From Snodgrassella communis (GTDB lineage: Bacteria; Pseudomonadota; Gammaproteobacteria; Burkholderiales; Neisseriaceae): a stretch of 64,000 bases of DNA. Location of the stretch: contig NZ_CAJZCD010000003.1 in assembly GCF_914768045.1 (NCBI RefSeq), positions 1-64,000 on the forward strand, given 5' to 3'. The position numbers and the translations under genes are program-made. The notes beneath the pieces were generated by a model. It saw only the letters and a program-made list of their open reading frames with translations, had not been told where the DNA came from and did not search any database. Of the stretch, positions 17,834 to 27,611 are shown piece after piece; the first letter of the stretch is position 1; each line of letters begins with the position of its first letter.

Positions 17834-18640
17834 ATGAAGAAACGTTCACCACATCACGCTTATCTGGTACGTGTACAAGATATTATTGATTTAAGCCCTA
17901 ACTTACGCCGGCTAGTTTTGCACAGTGATGAGCTAGCTGATTATCCGCACCAGTTTAACGGTGCGCACATTAAGATTTTTCTGGCACGCCACGGGCAATC
18001 AACACCACAACTGCCCCAATTTTCAGGCCACGGCTTTAACTGGGTTGAACCAGATAACAAACCGATTGTACGCACTTATACTATCCGCGATTATGACGCC
18101 AAGGCATGTACGATTAGCATTGATTTTGTGAAACATGGCAACAGTGCCCCTGCTTCGGCGTTTGCCGAACAGGCTCAGCCGGGAAATATGCTGGGGATTT
18201 CTTCTCCCGGTGGTCCGAATCCGATGCTGAAAACGGCTGCGCGTTATTTGTTCGCAGGCGACATCACGGCTTTACCGGCCATTGAATCACTGCTTGCTGC
18301 TATACAGACGGATGCATGTGGTGATGTGGTGCTGCTGCTCCCTCAGGTAGAGGATTTACCAGCTACTCTTTCCCTGCCTGCCGGAATGCGTTTGCACACC
18401 TTTTACGGCGATTTAAGTCTGGTTCCGGCACTGGTGAAATTGGTAAGCACTTTTGCTCCCCTTACCTGTGACGATTTTGCCTGGATTGCGGGCGAAGCCA
18501 CTCTGGTTAAGCCACTGCGTGAATTACTGCGTACACAATGGCAATTACCACCCTTGCGCCACTATGCTGTTCCCTACTGGCGTCAGGGGGAAAATGAAGA
18601 AAGCTATCATGCAGCACGACACAACTTTATTGAAAAATAA
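17834..18640 (+). CDS. NAD(P)H-dependent ferric-siderophore reductase (SIP family)
   Basis: A 268-residue cytoplasmic flavoprotein of the ViuB/YqjH/SIP family that reduces imported ferric siderophore to free Fe(II). The FAD-binding domain shows PIVRTYTIRDYD and the NAD(P)-binding SIP domain shows FAGDITALPAIESLL and WIAGEATLVKPLR; the C-terminal YWRQGENEESYH is typical of the family. It follows the esterase by two bases and precedes the binding-protein gene with its own promoter-like spacer. Confidence 0.9.
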   Translation: MKKRSPHHAYLVRVQDIIDLSPNLRRLVLHSDELADYPHQFNGAHIKIFLARHGQSTPQLPQFSGHGFNWVEPDNKPIVRTYTIRDYDAKACTISIDFVKHGNSAPASAFAEQAQPGNMLGISSPGGPNPMLKTAARYLFAGDITALPAIESLLAAIQTDACGDVVLLLPQVEDLPATLSLPAGMRLHTFYGDLSLVPALVKLVSTFAPLTCDDFAWIAGEATLVKPLRELLRTQWQLPPLRHYAVPYWRQGENEESYHAARHNFIEK

Positions 18641-18684
18641 ATGCGATGTCTCAGAAAAAAATCACTTTACTTCTGCTCAGGCAG

Positions 18685-18719
18685 TATAATTTTTGCAAAC
18701 GATAATGATAGGAAATTCT
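18685..18719 (+). promoter_or_regulatory. Promoter with partial Fur box before fetB
   Basis: TATAAT at 18685-18690 is followed by GATAATGATA at 18701-18710, a perfect first half of a Fur box whose second half is poor (12 of 19 overall). No good -35 is visible. Confidence 0.45.
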
Positions 18720-18723
18720 AAAA

Positions 18724-19692
18724 ATGATTAAATCTTGCTGGAAACCTCTTGCTCTTTCCGTACTGACTCTGTCTTTACTTTCTGCCTGCAATCAGAAAAG
18801 TAATGAAAACAACAATGCCAGTAGCACTGCTGCGTCTGCCTCTGTTGCTGGCAATGGCGTAACTGTTAGCGTCAATACTGCCCGTGGTGAAATGGCGGTA
18901 CCGGAAAATCCATCCAAAGTGGTGGTTTTTGATATGGCTACGCTGGATGATTTACAGGCATTGAAAGTGCCTGTTGCCGGTGCACCCAAAAAAGTACTGG
19001 TACCGTATTTGCAGCAGACTTTAGAAACGGTCAACAATGTCGGCACGCTGTTTGAACCGGATATGGAAGCCCTGCATGCCCTGAAACCGCAGTTAATTAT
19101 TATCTCTGGCCGTACTGCACCTAAATATGATGAGCTGGCTGCGCTGGCTCCTACTATGGATATGTCAGACAGCGGACAGGATTTGATTGGTGATGGCCTG
19201 AAAATGCTTGATAGCTATGGCAAGCTGTTTAAGAAAGAAGCCGAAGCCAAAAAGCTACATGATGATATCCAGAACCTGCTGGCTGAAACACAACAGGCTG
19301 TCAAAGGGAAAGGTACCGGCCTGATTCTGATGGTAAACGCCGGCAAACTTTCTGCCTTTGGATCTTCTTCACGCTTTGGCTGGATTCATACTCAGGTAGG
19401 TGTACCGGTTGCAGATACCAGTATTCCGGCTGCACCGCACGGCCAGTCTGTATCTTTTGAATATGTACAGAAAATCAATCCAGACTGGTTATTCGTTATT
19501 GACCGCACAGCAGCCATTGGTGAAGAAGGTAAAACTGCTCAGGCCGTACTTAATAACGATTTGGTACGCCAGTCAAAAGCATGGAAAGAAAACCATGTTG
19601 TTTATCTGAGTAGTGCATCCTATCTGGCTGCAGGCGGTGTGCAACAAATGAAAACCGACCTGACCAATATCAAGGCTGCTTTCACTCACTAA
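18724..19692 (+). CDS. fetB: Periplasmic siderophore-binding lipoprotein
   Basis: A 322-residue substrate-binding protein of an iron-siderophore ABC importer, of the FatB/CeuE/FetB group. A lipoprotein signal ends in LLSAC (Cys22), followed by a low-complexity Asn/Ala/Ser linker. The type III binding-protein fold includes DMATLDDLQAL and SRFGWIHTQVGVPVADT. It should be anchored in the inner membrane and capture the ferric siderophore for the permeases. The symbol is by analogy with the neisserial fetBCDE order, binding protein then two permeases then ATPase. Confidence 0.85.
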   Translation: MIKSCWKPLALSVLTLSLLSACNQKSNENNNASSTAASASVAGNGVTVSVNTARGEMAVPENPSKVVVFDMATLDDLQALKVPVAGAPKKVLVPYLQQTLETVNNVGTLFEPDMEALHALKPQLIIISGRTAPKYDELAALAPTMDMSDSGQDLIGDGLKMLDSYGKLFKKEAEAKKLHDDIQNLLAETQQAVKGKGTGLILMVNAGKLSAFGSSSRFGWIHTQVGVPVADTSIPAAPHGQSVSFEYVQKINPDWLFVIDRTAAIGEEGKTAQAVLNNDLVRQSKAWKENHVVYLSSASYLAAGGVQQMKTDLTNIKAAFTH

Positions 19693-19718
19693 GCTGCGCA
19701 TTATCCATCCACAGTTAT

Positions 19719-19764
19719 CAGGTTTTGCTTTGCCGCGCAAATTCGCGGCAATAGCGCAAACCTG
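19719..19764 (+). other. Two-part hairpin between binding protein and permease genes
   Basis: An outer stem CAGGTTT/AAACCTG (19719-19725 with 19758-19764) encloses an inner stem TGCCGCG/CGCGGCA (19731-19737 with 19744-19750). It lies in the 95-base gap between fetB and fetC. There is no T run, so it may protect the upstream mRNA end rather than terminate. Confidence 0.6.
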
Positions 19765-19787
19765 TTGCCTGTATCCTTTCGTGCCTT

Positions 19788-20756
19788 ATGTTTCGTTCTT
19801 CCCAGATTAATACAATCAATCTGTTACTACTGCCATTGTTACTGATTATCAGTATTAGCATCGGTGCAGCCACTTTTCATTGGGGTGACCTATTTAGCAG
19901 CAGCGATACACGCTCCCTGCTACTGTATAGCCGCCTACCCCGTTCTGTAGCTATTATCCTTACCGGTGCCACGCTGGCGGTGGCTGGCATGGTATTACAG
20001 ATTGTATTGCGCAACCGTTTCCTCGAACCGAATATGGTTGGAGCCACTCAAAGTGCAGCACTTGGTGTACTACTGGTATCCATCTGGTTGCCACAAGCTA
20101 CCCAGCTGACCAAAATGAGCTGTGCCAGTATTGCTGCATTACTGGGCATGACTTTGTTTTTATTTCTGTTCCGCCGATTGCCAGCCCACCGGCAGATGAT
20201 GATTCCGTTAATCGGCATTATTTACGGCAGCATCATTGAAGCACTGGTGAATTTCATAGGTGTAGAAACCAATACCCTGCAATTGCTGGCGGTGTGGTTT
20301 GCCGGTGATTTTTCTGCCGTACTGGCAGGCCGCTATGAATTGTTGTGGCTCACCGGTTTGATGGCGCTGCTTATCTATTTTCTCGCCGACCGATTAACCA
20401 TTGCCGGGCTGGGGCAGAATATCAGTACCAATCTGGGCATTAATTATGCGCAAATGATGTGGATTTCCCTGATCACAGTTGCCATGATTACTGCCATCGT
20501 GGTGGTAACGGTTGGGCAGATTCCATTTATCGGATTGGTCGTACCCAATATTGTTTCCCGACTGGCGGGTGACCGTTTACGGCAGAATCTGCCCGCAGTT
20601 GCACTTCTGGGTGCCAACGCCCTGCTAGTATGTGACATTATCGGCCGCACTATTGACCCGCCCTATGAAATACCGGTATCCCTGATTTTCGGCATAGCCG
20701 GAACCATGATTTTCCTGTATCTGCTGTTTAGAAAGCCTTCCGTACATGCAGCTTAA
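19788..20756 (+). CDS. fetC: Iron-siderophore ABC permease, first subunit (FecCD family)
   Basis: A 322-residue inner-membrane protein with about nine to ten helices. FecCD-family signatures are present: LPRSVAIILTGATLAVAGMV near the N-terminus and GLVVPNIVSRLAGDR, the loop that contacts the ATPase, near residues 248-262. It should form the translocation pore with the next gene product. Its end overlaps the next gene by 11 bases, so the two are translationally coupled. Confidence 0.88.
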   Translation: MFRSSQINTINLLLLPLLLIISISIGAATFHWGDLFSSSDTRSLLLYSRLPRSVAIILTGATLAVAGMVLQIVLRNRFLEPNMVGATQSAALGVLLVSIWLPQATQLTKMSCASIAALLGMTLFLFLFRRLPAHRQMMIPLIGIIYGSIIEALVNFIGVETNTLQLLAVWFAGDFSAVLAGRYELLWLTGLMALLIYFLADRLTIAGLGQNISTNLGINYAQMMWISLITVAMITAIVVVTVGQIPFIGLVVPNIVSRLAGDRLRQNLPAVALLGANALLVCDIIGRTIDPPYEIPVSLIFGIAGTMIFLYLLFRKPSVHAA

Positions 20757-21720
20757 TCCAACCATGCCGTCTCACCATGCAAGTGCACGTTTCCTCGGCG
20801 TGCTCAGTATTCTGTTAATCATTACCAGCATCCTGTTTATGACTTACGGAGTAAAGGGCGGCTGGGATTTTGTTCTGCAACTGCGCGGCAAAAAGCTGCT
20901 CATGCTGCTTACAGTCGCCTATGCAGTTGGCGTATCAACCTTGCTTTTCCAGACCTTGACCCATAATCCCATTCTCACCCCGGGATTGCTTGGCTACGAT
21001 TCACTTTATCTGCTATTGCAAACCGTTACCCTGTTTGTATTTGGCGCAGTAGGCTATACCAGTATTGGCGCACTAAGTAAATTCATTATTGAAGCACCAT
21101 TAATGATGATAGCGTCCTTACTATTGTTTCGCACGCTAACCAAAAACAGTAATGGTGACTTGGCTCGACTGATACTCACCGGCATGATTTTTGGCGTCAT
21201 GTTCCGCAGCTTCAACAGCCTGTTACAGCGCCTGATTGATCCCACCGTGTTTGCCGTTGCTCAGACGCGCTATTTTGCCCAATTTACCTCCGTAAACCTC
21301 AGCATGCTGATAATCGGTATCAGCGTAATGCTGGTTAGCACTGTCTGGATCTGGCGCATGCGCTATCAGCTGGATGTCCTTATGCTTGGGCGCCATGCCT
21401 CAATTGCACTGGGAATAAACTATGCCCGTCTGAGCCGCAGCATTCTGCTGTGGATTGCCCTGCTGGTTTCCGTTTCCACCGCGCTGGTAGGGCCTGTAAG
21501 CTTTTTTGGCTTACTGATATGTGCACTGGTGAATGCGTGTGTACCCAATATGAAGCATCAGCTGCGAATTCCAGCCGCATTTCTGGTGGCTGCGTTGGTA
21601 CTGATTAGTGGCCAGCTATTATTTGAACACCTATTCGGCATGCAGGGAGTATTGAGTGTCGTCATTGAATTTTGCGGTGGCATTGTCTTTCTGTGGCTGG
21701 TATTAAAGCGTAAACGCTAA
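20746..21720 (+). CDS. fetD: Iron-siderophore ABC permease, second subunit (FecCD family)
   Basis: A 324-residue polytopic inner-membrane protein and partner of the preceding permease. Seen: TLLFQTLTHNPILTPGLLGYDS, the family's N-terminal signature region, and a C-terminal coupling loop GPVSFFGLLICALVNACVP with helices on both sides. It starts inside the end of fetC. It is more divergent from the FecCD consensus than the first permease, as is usual for the second subunit in FatC/CeuC-type systems. Confidence 0.85.
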   Translation: MQLNPTMPSHHASARFLGVLSILLIITSILFMTYGVKGGWDFVLQLRGKKLLMLLTVAYAVGVSTLLFQTLTHNPILTPGLLGYDSLYLLLQTVTLFVFGAVGYTSIGALSKFIIEAPLMMIASLLLFRTLTKNSNGDLARLILTGMIFGVMFRSFNSLLQRLIDPTVFAVAQTRYFAQFTSVNLSMLIIGISVMLVSTVWIWRMRYQLDVLMLGRHASIALGINYARLSRSILLWIALLVSVSTALVGPVSFFGLLICALVNACVPNMKHQLRIPAAFLVAALVLISGQLLFEHLFGMQGVLSVVIEFCGGIVFLWLVLKRKR

Positions 21721-21786
21721 ACTGTTCAGACACATACTTATTTATATTAACTGTTTTTCTGCTTACCGATTTAACCAGACAGCATT

Positions 21787-22545
21787 ATGATTACCATAAA
21801 AAATGTTAACCACAATATTAGTGGCACAGCAATCCTGCGCGATATCAATCTTAACATACCAGATAAAAGCATTACCGCACTGATTGGTTCCAATGGTGCA
21901 GGTAAATCTACCTTGTTTTCCCTGATTGCGCGTCTGCTACCACTGCAACAAGGCTGCATACATATCGACGAACTTAATGTCAGCCACAGCAAATCTACCG
22001 CCATCGCCCAAAAGCTGGCGATATTATCGCAAGAGAACAATATACAGAGTCGGATTACCGTACGTGATTTATTGCTGTTTGGCCGCTATCCACACAATCA
22101 GGGGCGGGTAACTCCCCAAGACCAGCAAATTGTTGATCAGGCATTACAACGTTTTGAACTGGAAGTACTGCAACAGCGCTACCTGAGTGACCTTTCTGGT
22201 GGGCAACGCCAGCGCGCCCTTGTCGCCATGACTTTCTGTCAACAAACCAAACATGTTATTCTGGACGAACCACTCAACAATCTGGATATGTACCATGCCC
22301 GCGAGCTGATGCGCCTGCTGCATCAGCTCACTACCGAACAGGGATTATCAACCATCATGGTCGTGCATGATATCAACATAGCCGCAGCCTATGCCGACCA
22401 TATTATTGCCATGAAAAACGGACAAGTTATCATGCAAGGCACACCAGACGATATTATTACCACAGACAATATTCAAACCATATTTAATCTGGATACCGAA
22501 GTAGTCAGCCATAAAGATAAACCACTCGTTATCCATCATCTTTAA
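21787..22545 (+). CDS. fetE: Iron-siderophore ABC transporter ATPase
   Basis: A 252-residue cytoplasmic ATPase subunit. Walker A is GSNGAGKST (residues ~35-43), the Q-loop lies in LSQENNIQ, the ABC signature is LSGGQRQRA, Walker B is HVILDEPLNNLD, and the H-loop is VVHDIN. It powers the fetC/fetD pore. A 66-base gap separates it from fetD, and only 11 bases separate it from the small membrane gene that follows. Confidence 0.93.
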   Translation: MITIKNVNHNISGTAILRDINLNIPDKSITALIGSNGAGKSTLFSLIARLLPLQQGCIHIDELNVSHSKSTAIAQKLAILSQENNIQSRITVRDLLLFGRYPHNQGRVTPQDQQIVDQALQRFELEVLQQRYLSDLSGGQRQRALVAMTFCQQTKHVILDEPLNNLDMYHARELMRLLHQLTTEQGLSTIMVVHDINIAAAYADHIIAMKNGQVIMQGTPDDIITTDNIQTIFNLDTEVVSHKDKPLVIHHL

Positions 22546-22556
22546 CAGGTCATATC

Positions 22557-22790
22557 ATGCCAAACAATCATACTGCCCGCCCACAGACCTCACTGATTAT
22601 CGCTATTGTTGTTCTGTTTATTATACTGGCCTCATGGTTTATCTGGCTGTTTATGGGAGACGATGCCGCAATACGTATGTCCATGACTCGCATCATGTTT
22701 ATTTTTATGGGACTAGTATGTACTTTTTTATTTGGCGTACTCATCATGATTGGCCTGAAAATCAGGCACCAGCAACGCCCGCATAACTGA
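22557..22790 (+). CDS. Small two-helix membrane protein at the end of the iron operon
   Basis: A 77-residue protein with two hydrophobic helices (residues ~12-32 and ~44-66) and a basic tail. I do not recognise a family. It starts 11 bases after the ATPase gene, so it is very probably cotranscribed with it. Its position matches fetF, the uncharacterised last gene of the neisserial fet operon, but homology cannot be shown here. Confidence 0.65.
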   Translation: MPNNHTARPQTSLIIAIVVLFIILASWFIWLFMGDDAAIRMSMTRIMFIFMGLVCTFLFGVLIMIGLKIRHQQRPHN

Positions 22791-22837
22791 ACCTTTCAGA
22801 TATCTCCGGCGCAGTGCAATCTCAAAATCTACACAGA

Positions 22838-22861
22838 GGTGTTCTAATCCATCAGAACACC
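22838..22861 (+). terminator. Hairpin ending the iron operon
   Basis: An 8-bp stem GGTGTTCT/AGAACACC with an 8-base loop lies 47 bases after the last iron gene; TTTTATTT follows eight bases later. Weak intrinsic terminator candidate. Confidence 0.45.
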
Positions 22862-23037
22862 GCGCACGGTTTTATTTGCTAAAACAGAGCATCACACTAC
22901 TTTCTTTACTACAGCAACCATTTTTTTCTAAAACAGCAAGCCACGCAGCTACTTATCCACCAGTTAGCATTCCAAATTGCCAGATTAGACATAAAAAATC
23001 GCTATAAACCGCCACCAAAAAGCATTTTAAGCAGATT

Positions 23038-23046
23038 TGGTATAAT
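23038..23046 (+). promoter_or_regulatory. Extended -10 promoter of hrpA
   Basis: TGG directly followed by TATAAT gives a perfect -10 with an extended TGn element, 37 bases before the hrpA start. No convincing -35 is present, which fits an extended -10 promoter. Confidence 0.55.
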
Positions 23047-23082
23047 ACTCATATCTACTTATTTTTCGGCAGTATCTGTGCC

Positions 23083-26000
23083 ATGTCTGCATACGAACTT
23101 AATCAAATCCTAAGCAAAGACCGCTTTTACCTGCAACAAGCCTGCAAAAATCCTGCCCGTTACGGCGGTGAAGCAAAAGTAAACAGCCGTTACCAGCGCT
23201 CCCATCAGGCCTATCTGCAACGACTGGCCAGATTACCCGTGCCTGAATACGACAATACCCTGCCCGTCCATGAAAAACGTGCAGCAATCAAACAGGCCAT
23301 CAGCCAGCATCAAGTAGTTATCATCTGCGGCGAAACCGGATCAGGTAAAACCACTCAGCTGCCGAAAATCTGCCTCGAACTGGGGCGCGGCGTAGCCGGA
23401 CTAATTGGCCACACCCAGCCACGACGGCTGGCTGCCCGCTCAGTAGCCGAGCGTATCGCCGAAGAACTGCATAGCCAGATTGGCCAAACTGTAGGCTACA
23501 AAGTACGCTTTAACGACAAAACCGCACCCGAAAGCTATATCAAACTGATGACCGACGGCATCCTGCTGGCCGAAAGTCAGACTGATCGCTTTCTCAACAC
23601 CTACGACACCATCATCATCGACGAAGCGCATGAACGCAGCCTGAACATCGACTTTTTACTGGGCTATCTCAAGCAGCTTTTACCACGACGTCCCGACCTG
23701 AAAGTCATCATCACCTCGGCCACCATTGATGCCGAACGCTTTAGCCAGCATTTTACCCTGCATGGCATCCCCGCTCCTGTCATCGAAGTATCTGGTCGTA
23801 CCTATCCGGTAGAAATACGCTATCGTCCCCTGCACAGCACCGATGCAGACGAAGCCGAAATAGAAATCAACGACGCCATTATTGATGCTGCCGACGAGCT
23901 GGCACGTGAAGGCAATGGTGATATCCTGATATTCCTGCCCGGCGAACGTGAAATCCGCGAAGCTGCACATGCATTACAGCAATCGCCACTACGCCGTAAC
24001 GACCAAATCCTGCCCCTGTTTGCACGCCTGTCTGCGGCTGAACAGCATAAAATCTTTCATCCAGATAGTGGCCAGCGCCGTATCGTACTGGCTACCAACG
24101 TTGCCGAAACCTCCCTTACCGTACCCGGCATCCGCTATGTTATCGATACCGGACTGGCTCGGGTAAAACGTTATTCCGCCCGCGCCAAAGTAGAACAATT
24201 ACACATCGAACCCATCAGTCAGGCTGCTGCACGTCAGCGTGCCGGCCGTTGTGGCCGCGTTGCTGCTGGTATCTGTATCCGCCTGTATAGCGAAACAGAC
24301 TTCAACCAGCGCCCAGCCTTTACCGACCCAGAAATTATCCGCAGCAATCTAGCCGCTGTTATCCTGCGCATGATTAGCCTTAAACTGGGCGATGTGAACG
24401 CCTTCCCCTTTTTACAGGCACCCGAGCAACGCTATATCAACGACGGCTATCAAATCCTGCTCGAACTTGGTGCAGTAGACGAACACAACCAGCTAAGCAA
24501 ACTGGGCGAACAAATGGCGCGCCTGCCGCTAGACCCACGCATCAGCCGCATGCTGCTGGCTGGCAAACGTCTGCAATGCGTTGCTGAAATGCTGGTAATC
24601 GTAGCAGCACTATCGATTCAGGATCCGCGTGAACGGCCACTGGAAGCACGTGAAGCAGCGACCAAAGCGCACGAACGCTTTAACGACAAACAATCTGACT
24701 TTCTTGCCTATCTCAATATCTGGGATTCTTACCAGCGTGAACGCGATAAAGGTTTATCCAACCGGCAGATGATACAGTGGTGTCATCAATATTTCCTCTC
24801 CCACCTGCGCATGCGTGAGTGGCGTGAACTGCATCACCAGCTGGCACAGATTGCCATAGACATGGGACTTACCGATAAAGCCAGCGCCTACCGGCAAACA
24901 CCTGCCAACCTTACCACTCAGCCAGACATCGACAATAACAGCGATCAGGATTTATCCGCCAAACTCAAACAGCAGCAGATTGCCCGTCGGCAACAACGCC
25001 ACAACCGGCAACAGGCCAAAGAGGCCAGCTACGAACAGATTCACCGCGCCCTGCTCACCGGCCTGATAACCAATATTGGTCTGAAAAGTCCCGAAGGACA
25101 CGACTACACCGGCGCGCGCGGCATTCATTTTCATCTTTTTCCCGCCTCCTCATTATTTAAAAGCAAACCCAAATGGGTTATTGCTGCCGAACTCACCGAA
25201 ACTACCCGTTTATATGCCCGTGATGTTGGCAAAATCGAACCAGAATGGATTGAAAGCGAAGTCCCTCATCTTTTGCGCCATCACTACTTCGAACCACACT
25301 GGGAACAGAAACGCGGCGAAGTAGTGGCCAGCGAACGCATCACCCTGTACGGCCTTACCGTCCTGCCCCGTCGTCCAGTAAGCTATGGGCGCATCAACCC
25401 AAAAGAAGCTCGTGAAATCTTTATCCGCAGCGCACTCGTAGCACAGGAGTGCAACCTCAAAGCAGCTTTTTTCCAGCATAACCAGAAATTGATAGAAGAA
25501 ATCACCGAACTGGAACACAAATCTCGCCGGCAGGATGTACTGGTAGATGAAGAAGCACTATTCAGCTTCTACGACCAGCGCCTGCCAGCCAGTGTAGCAA
25601 GCAAAGACCACCATCTGCCACTGGCCGATATCCGCACCTTTGAAACATGGCGCAAACAGGCTGAAGCCGAAAATCCCCAACTGCTGTACCTGAGCCGTGA
25701 CGACCTGATGCAACATGCGGCCAGCAATGTCACCGAAAACCAGTTTCCCGAATACCTCAGTACCAAAGACGGCCGCTGTACCCTCAGCTACCGTTTCGAA
25801 CCCCATCACCCGTTGGATGGCGTTACCGTAGCAGTCCCCCTGCCCTTGCTCAACCGCATCAGCCCCGCGCGGCTTGAGTGGCTCGTACCCGGCATGATTC
25901 GCGAAAAACTGCAATTACTCATCAAAGCCCTGCCCAAACAAATCCGGCGCATCTGCGTACCCGTACCCGATTTCATCACCACTTTTCTAAGCAGCAATCC

Positions 26001-27105
26001 CGATACCAATGCCCCGCTGCTGCCGCAACTGGCACACGCCATTGCCCGACAGGCCGGCGACATGCGACTGCTCAGCCAGATAGACATCGAACAGTGGCGC
26101 ACACAACAATTGCCAGCACATTGTTATTTCAACATTCAAGTAATAGATGACAGCGGCACAGAACTGGCCAGCGGGCGTGACCTCAGTATCCTGCAACAAC
26201 AGCTCGGACAGGCGGCTGCGGTAACCTTCCGCGACAACAGCAACGAATTTGAGCGCGACAACATCACCAACTGGGATATTGGCAAACTGCCAGAAAGCAT
26301 CAAATTTGCCCGCGCCGAGCAGCAACTTACCGGCTATCTTGGCCTGCAACTGCAAAAAAACGGCAGCATCGCCTTACGCCTGTTTGATACCGCTATTGCC
26401 GCCGAACAGGCACATCGCAGTGGCGTACTCGCCCTGATGAGCCTGCACCTGAAAGAACAGATTAAAGACCTCAACAAAGGCCTGCCAGACTTTACCCACA
26501 TTGCCATGCTGCTCAAGCATCTTGGCACCGACACCCTGCGCGAAGACCTCACACATACAGTTCTTGACCGCGCCCTGATAGGCGAAGACGACCTGCCACG
26601 TGACGAAAAATCCTTCAAGGAGCAGCTCAAACGGGCGCGCAGCCGTCTGCCAGCAGTAAAAGAAGCTGTTAACCACTATGCCTTGCAAACCGCACAGGCC
26701 TATGCCGAAGTTAACAGCCATCTGGGTAAACATCCATTAACCCAGCTTTTGCGCCAGCACCTCAACAGCCTGATTTACCCCGGCTTTGCCAGTGCCACCC
26801 CGTGGCAGCAGTGGCCGCGTCTGCCCATATACCTGCAAGCTATGCTCAAACGCATGGACAAATATAGCAGCAACATCACCCGTGATACTGCCCGCGAAGC
26901 AGATATTCAGGCACTCACCGATACATGGCAGGAAAAAATATCCCAATATAAACAACAAAACCAGCCGATACCCACAGCCATAGCCGAATTTCGCTGGATG
27001 CTTGAAGAACTGCGCGTTTCTCTATTTGCACAGGAACTGAAAACCCCTTATCCCGTTTCCGCCAAACGCCTGAGCAAAGAGTGGGACAAACGCACAGCAC
27101 TGTAA
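23083..27105 (+). CDS. hrpA: ATP-dependent RNA helicase HrpA (DEAH box)
   Basis: A 1340-residue DEAH-family helicase, close to the ~1300 of Escherichia coli HrpA, which helps resolve stalled or collided ribosomes. Motif I is CGETGSGKTTQLP (residues ~82-94), then DEAH near 180, SAT (motif III), and motif VI QRAGRCGR. Helicase-associated, OB-fold and a long HrpA-specific C-terminal domain follow. It stands alone, with its own promoter and a strong bidirectional terminator. A rearranged, decayed copy of its 3' third lies at 29139-29975. Confidence 0.95.
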   Translation: MSAYELNQILSKDRFYLQQACKNPARYGGEAKVNSRYQRSHQAYLQRLARLPVPEYDNTLPVHEKRAAIKQAISQHQVVIICGETGSGKTTQLPKICLELGRGVAGLIGHTQPRRLAARSVAERIAEELHSQIGQTVGYKVRFNDKTAPESYIKLMTDGILLAESQTDRFLNTYDTIIIDEAHERSLNIDFLLGYLKQLLPRRPDLKVIITSATIDAERFSQHFTLHGIPAPVIEVSGRTYPVEIRYRPLHSTDADEAEIEINDAIIDAADELAREGNGDILIFLPGEREIREAAHALQQSPLRRNDQILPLFARLSAAEQHKIFHPDSGQRRIVLATNVAETSLTVPGIRYVIDTGLARVKRYSARAKVEQLHIEPISQAAARQRAGRCGRVAAGICIRLYSETDFNQRPAFTDPEIIRSNLAAVILRMISLKLGDVNAFPFLQAPEQRYINDGYQILLELGAVDEHNQLSKLGEQMARLPLDPRISRMLLAGKRLQCVAEMLVIVAALSIQDPRERPLEAREAATKAHERFNDKQSDFLAYLNIWDSYQRERDKGLSNRQMIQWCHQYFLSHLRMREWRELHHQLAQIAIDMGLTDKASAYRQTPANLTTQPDIDNNSDQDLSAKLKQQQIARRQQRHNRQQAKEASYEQIHRALLTGLITNIGLKSPEGHDYTGARGIHFHLFPASSLFKSKPKWVIAAELTETTRLYARDVGKIEPEWIESEVPHLLRHHYFEPHWEQKRGEVVASERITLYGLTVLPRRPVSYGRINPKEAREIFIRSALVAQECNLKAAFFQHNQKLIEEITELEHKSRRQDVLVDEEALFSFYDQRLPASVASKDHHLPLADIRTFETWRKQAEAENPQLLYLSRDDLMQHAASNVTENQFPEYLSTKDGRCTLSYRFEPHHPLDGVTVAVPLPLLNRISPARLEWLVPGMIREKLQLLIKALPKQIRRICVPVPDFITTFLSSNPDTNAPLLPQLAHAIARQAGDMRLLSQIDIEQWRTQQLPAHCYFNIQVIDDSGTELASGRDLSILQQQLGQAAAVTFRDNSNEFERDNITNWDIGKLPESIKFARAEQQLTGYLGLQLQKNGSIALRLFDTAIAAEQAHRSGVLALMSLHLKEQIKDLNKGLPDFTHIAMLLKHLGTDTLREDLTHTVLDRALIGEDDLPRDEKSFKEQLKRARSRLPAVKEAVNHYALQTAQAYAEVNSHLGKHPLTQLLRQHLNSLIYPGFASATPWQQWPRLPIYLQAMLKRMDKYSSNITRDTAREADIQALTDTWQEKISQYKQQNQPIPTAIAEFRWMLEELRVSLFAQELKTPYPVSAKRLSKEWDKRTAL

Positions 27106-27114
27106 AATCCACAT

Positions 27115-27154
27115 AAAATAACCGCCCCGTTCTCCAGAACAAGGCGGTTATTTT
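27115..27154. terminator. Bidirectional terminator of hrpA and the convergent cassette
   Basis: A 12-bp perfect stem, AAAATAACCGCC at 27115-27126 and its complement at 27143-27154, has A-runs on the left and T-runs on the right, so it works on both strands. It lies between two convergent genes. Confidence 0.9.
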
Positions 27155-27182
27155 ATTCCGCTTACAACTACAGACCAGCCTC

Positions 27183-27611
27183 TTAATTATCGACCAGCTT
27201 CTGAAAATCCTTATCTACATAAGAAGATAAACGAAATCTCACCTCAGCTGGTGGCAACGTAATTCCCAGTTTTTGTGCCAGCACCTGCCCGTCAATATAC
27301 TTATTCTCACAAGGTGGTATCCTCAGTGCATTAAGAAAAGACATCAACTGCTCATGTGTCTGAAAGCAGACCGTACACCAGTATTCACTATCCATAACCC
27401 GCTGACGTAGCTGTCTGGGCATCTGTTTTGCCCGTTCAAACTCCTGTTTCAACTCCCCGAGCTGCATCAGTGCGTCCGTATCTGCACGACGGCGTCCAGC
27501 ACGCTCAGAACACGCCAAGAAAGACCTCTGCTCAGAAATATTCCGTGCCTTTCTGTCCAAATTACGTTGTACAGATATACCAGCCCTGACAACACTTTTA
27601 TCCTTTTCCAT
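27183..27611 (-). CDS. Small partner protein of the PP-loop gene, unknown function
   Basis: A 142-residue protein, starting at ATG 27611, which overlaps the upstream gene by 14 bases. The longer frame back to 27764 is only overlap. The N-terminal half is very basic and probably helical; the middle has YWCTVCFQTHEQ, a CxxC that could bind metal or be redox active. I do not recognise a named family. The tight overlap with a PAPS-reductase-like gene suggests a two-protein system. It ends 28 bases before the shared terminator with hrpA. Confidence 0.65.
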   Translation of the reverse strand: MEKDKSVVRAGISVQRNLDRKARNISEQRSFLACSERAGRRRADTDALMQLGELKQEFERAKQMPRQLRQRVMDSEYWCTVCFQTHEQLMSFLNALRIPPCENKYIDGQVLAQKLGITLPPAEVRFRLSSYVDKDFQKLVDN

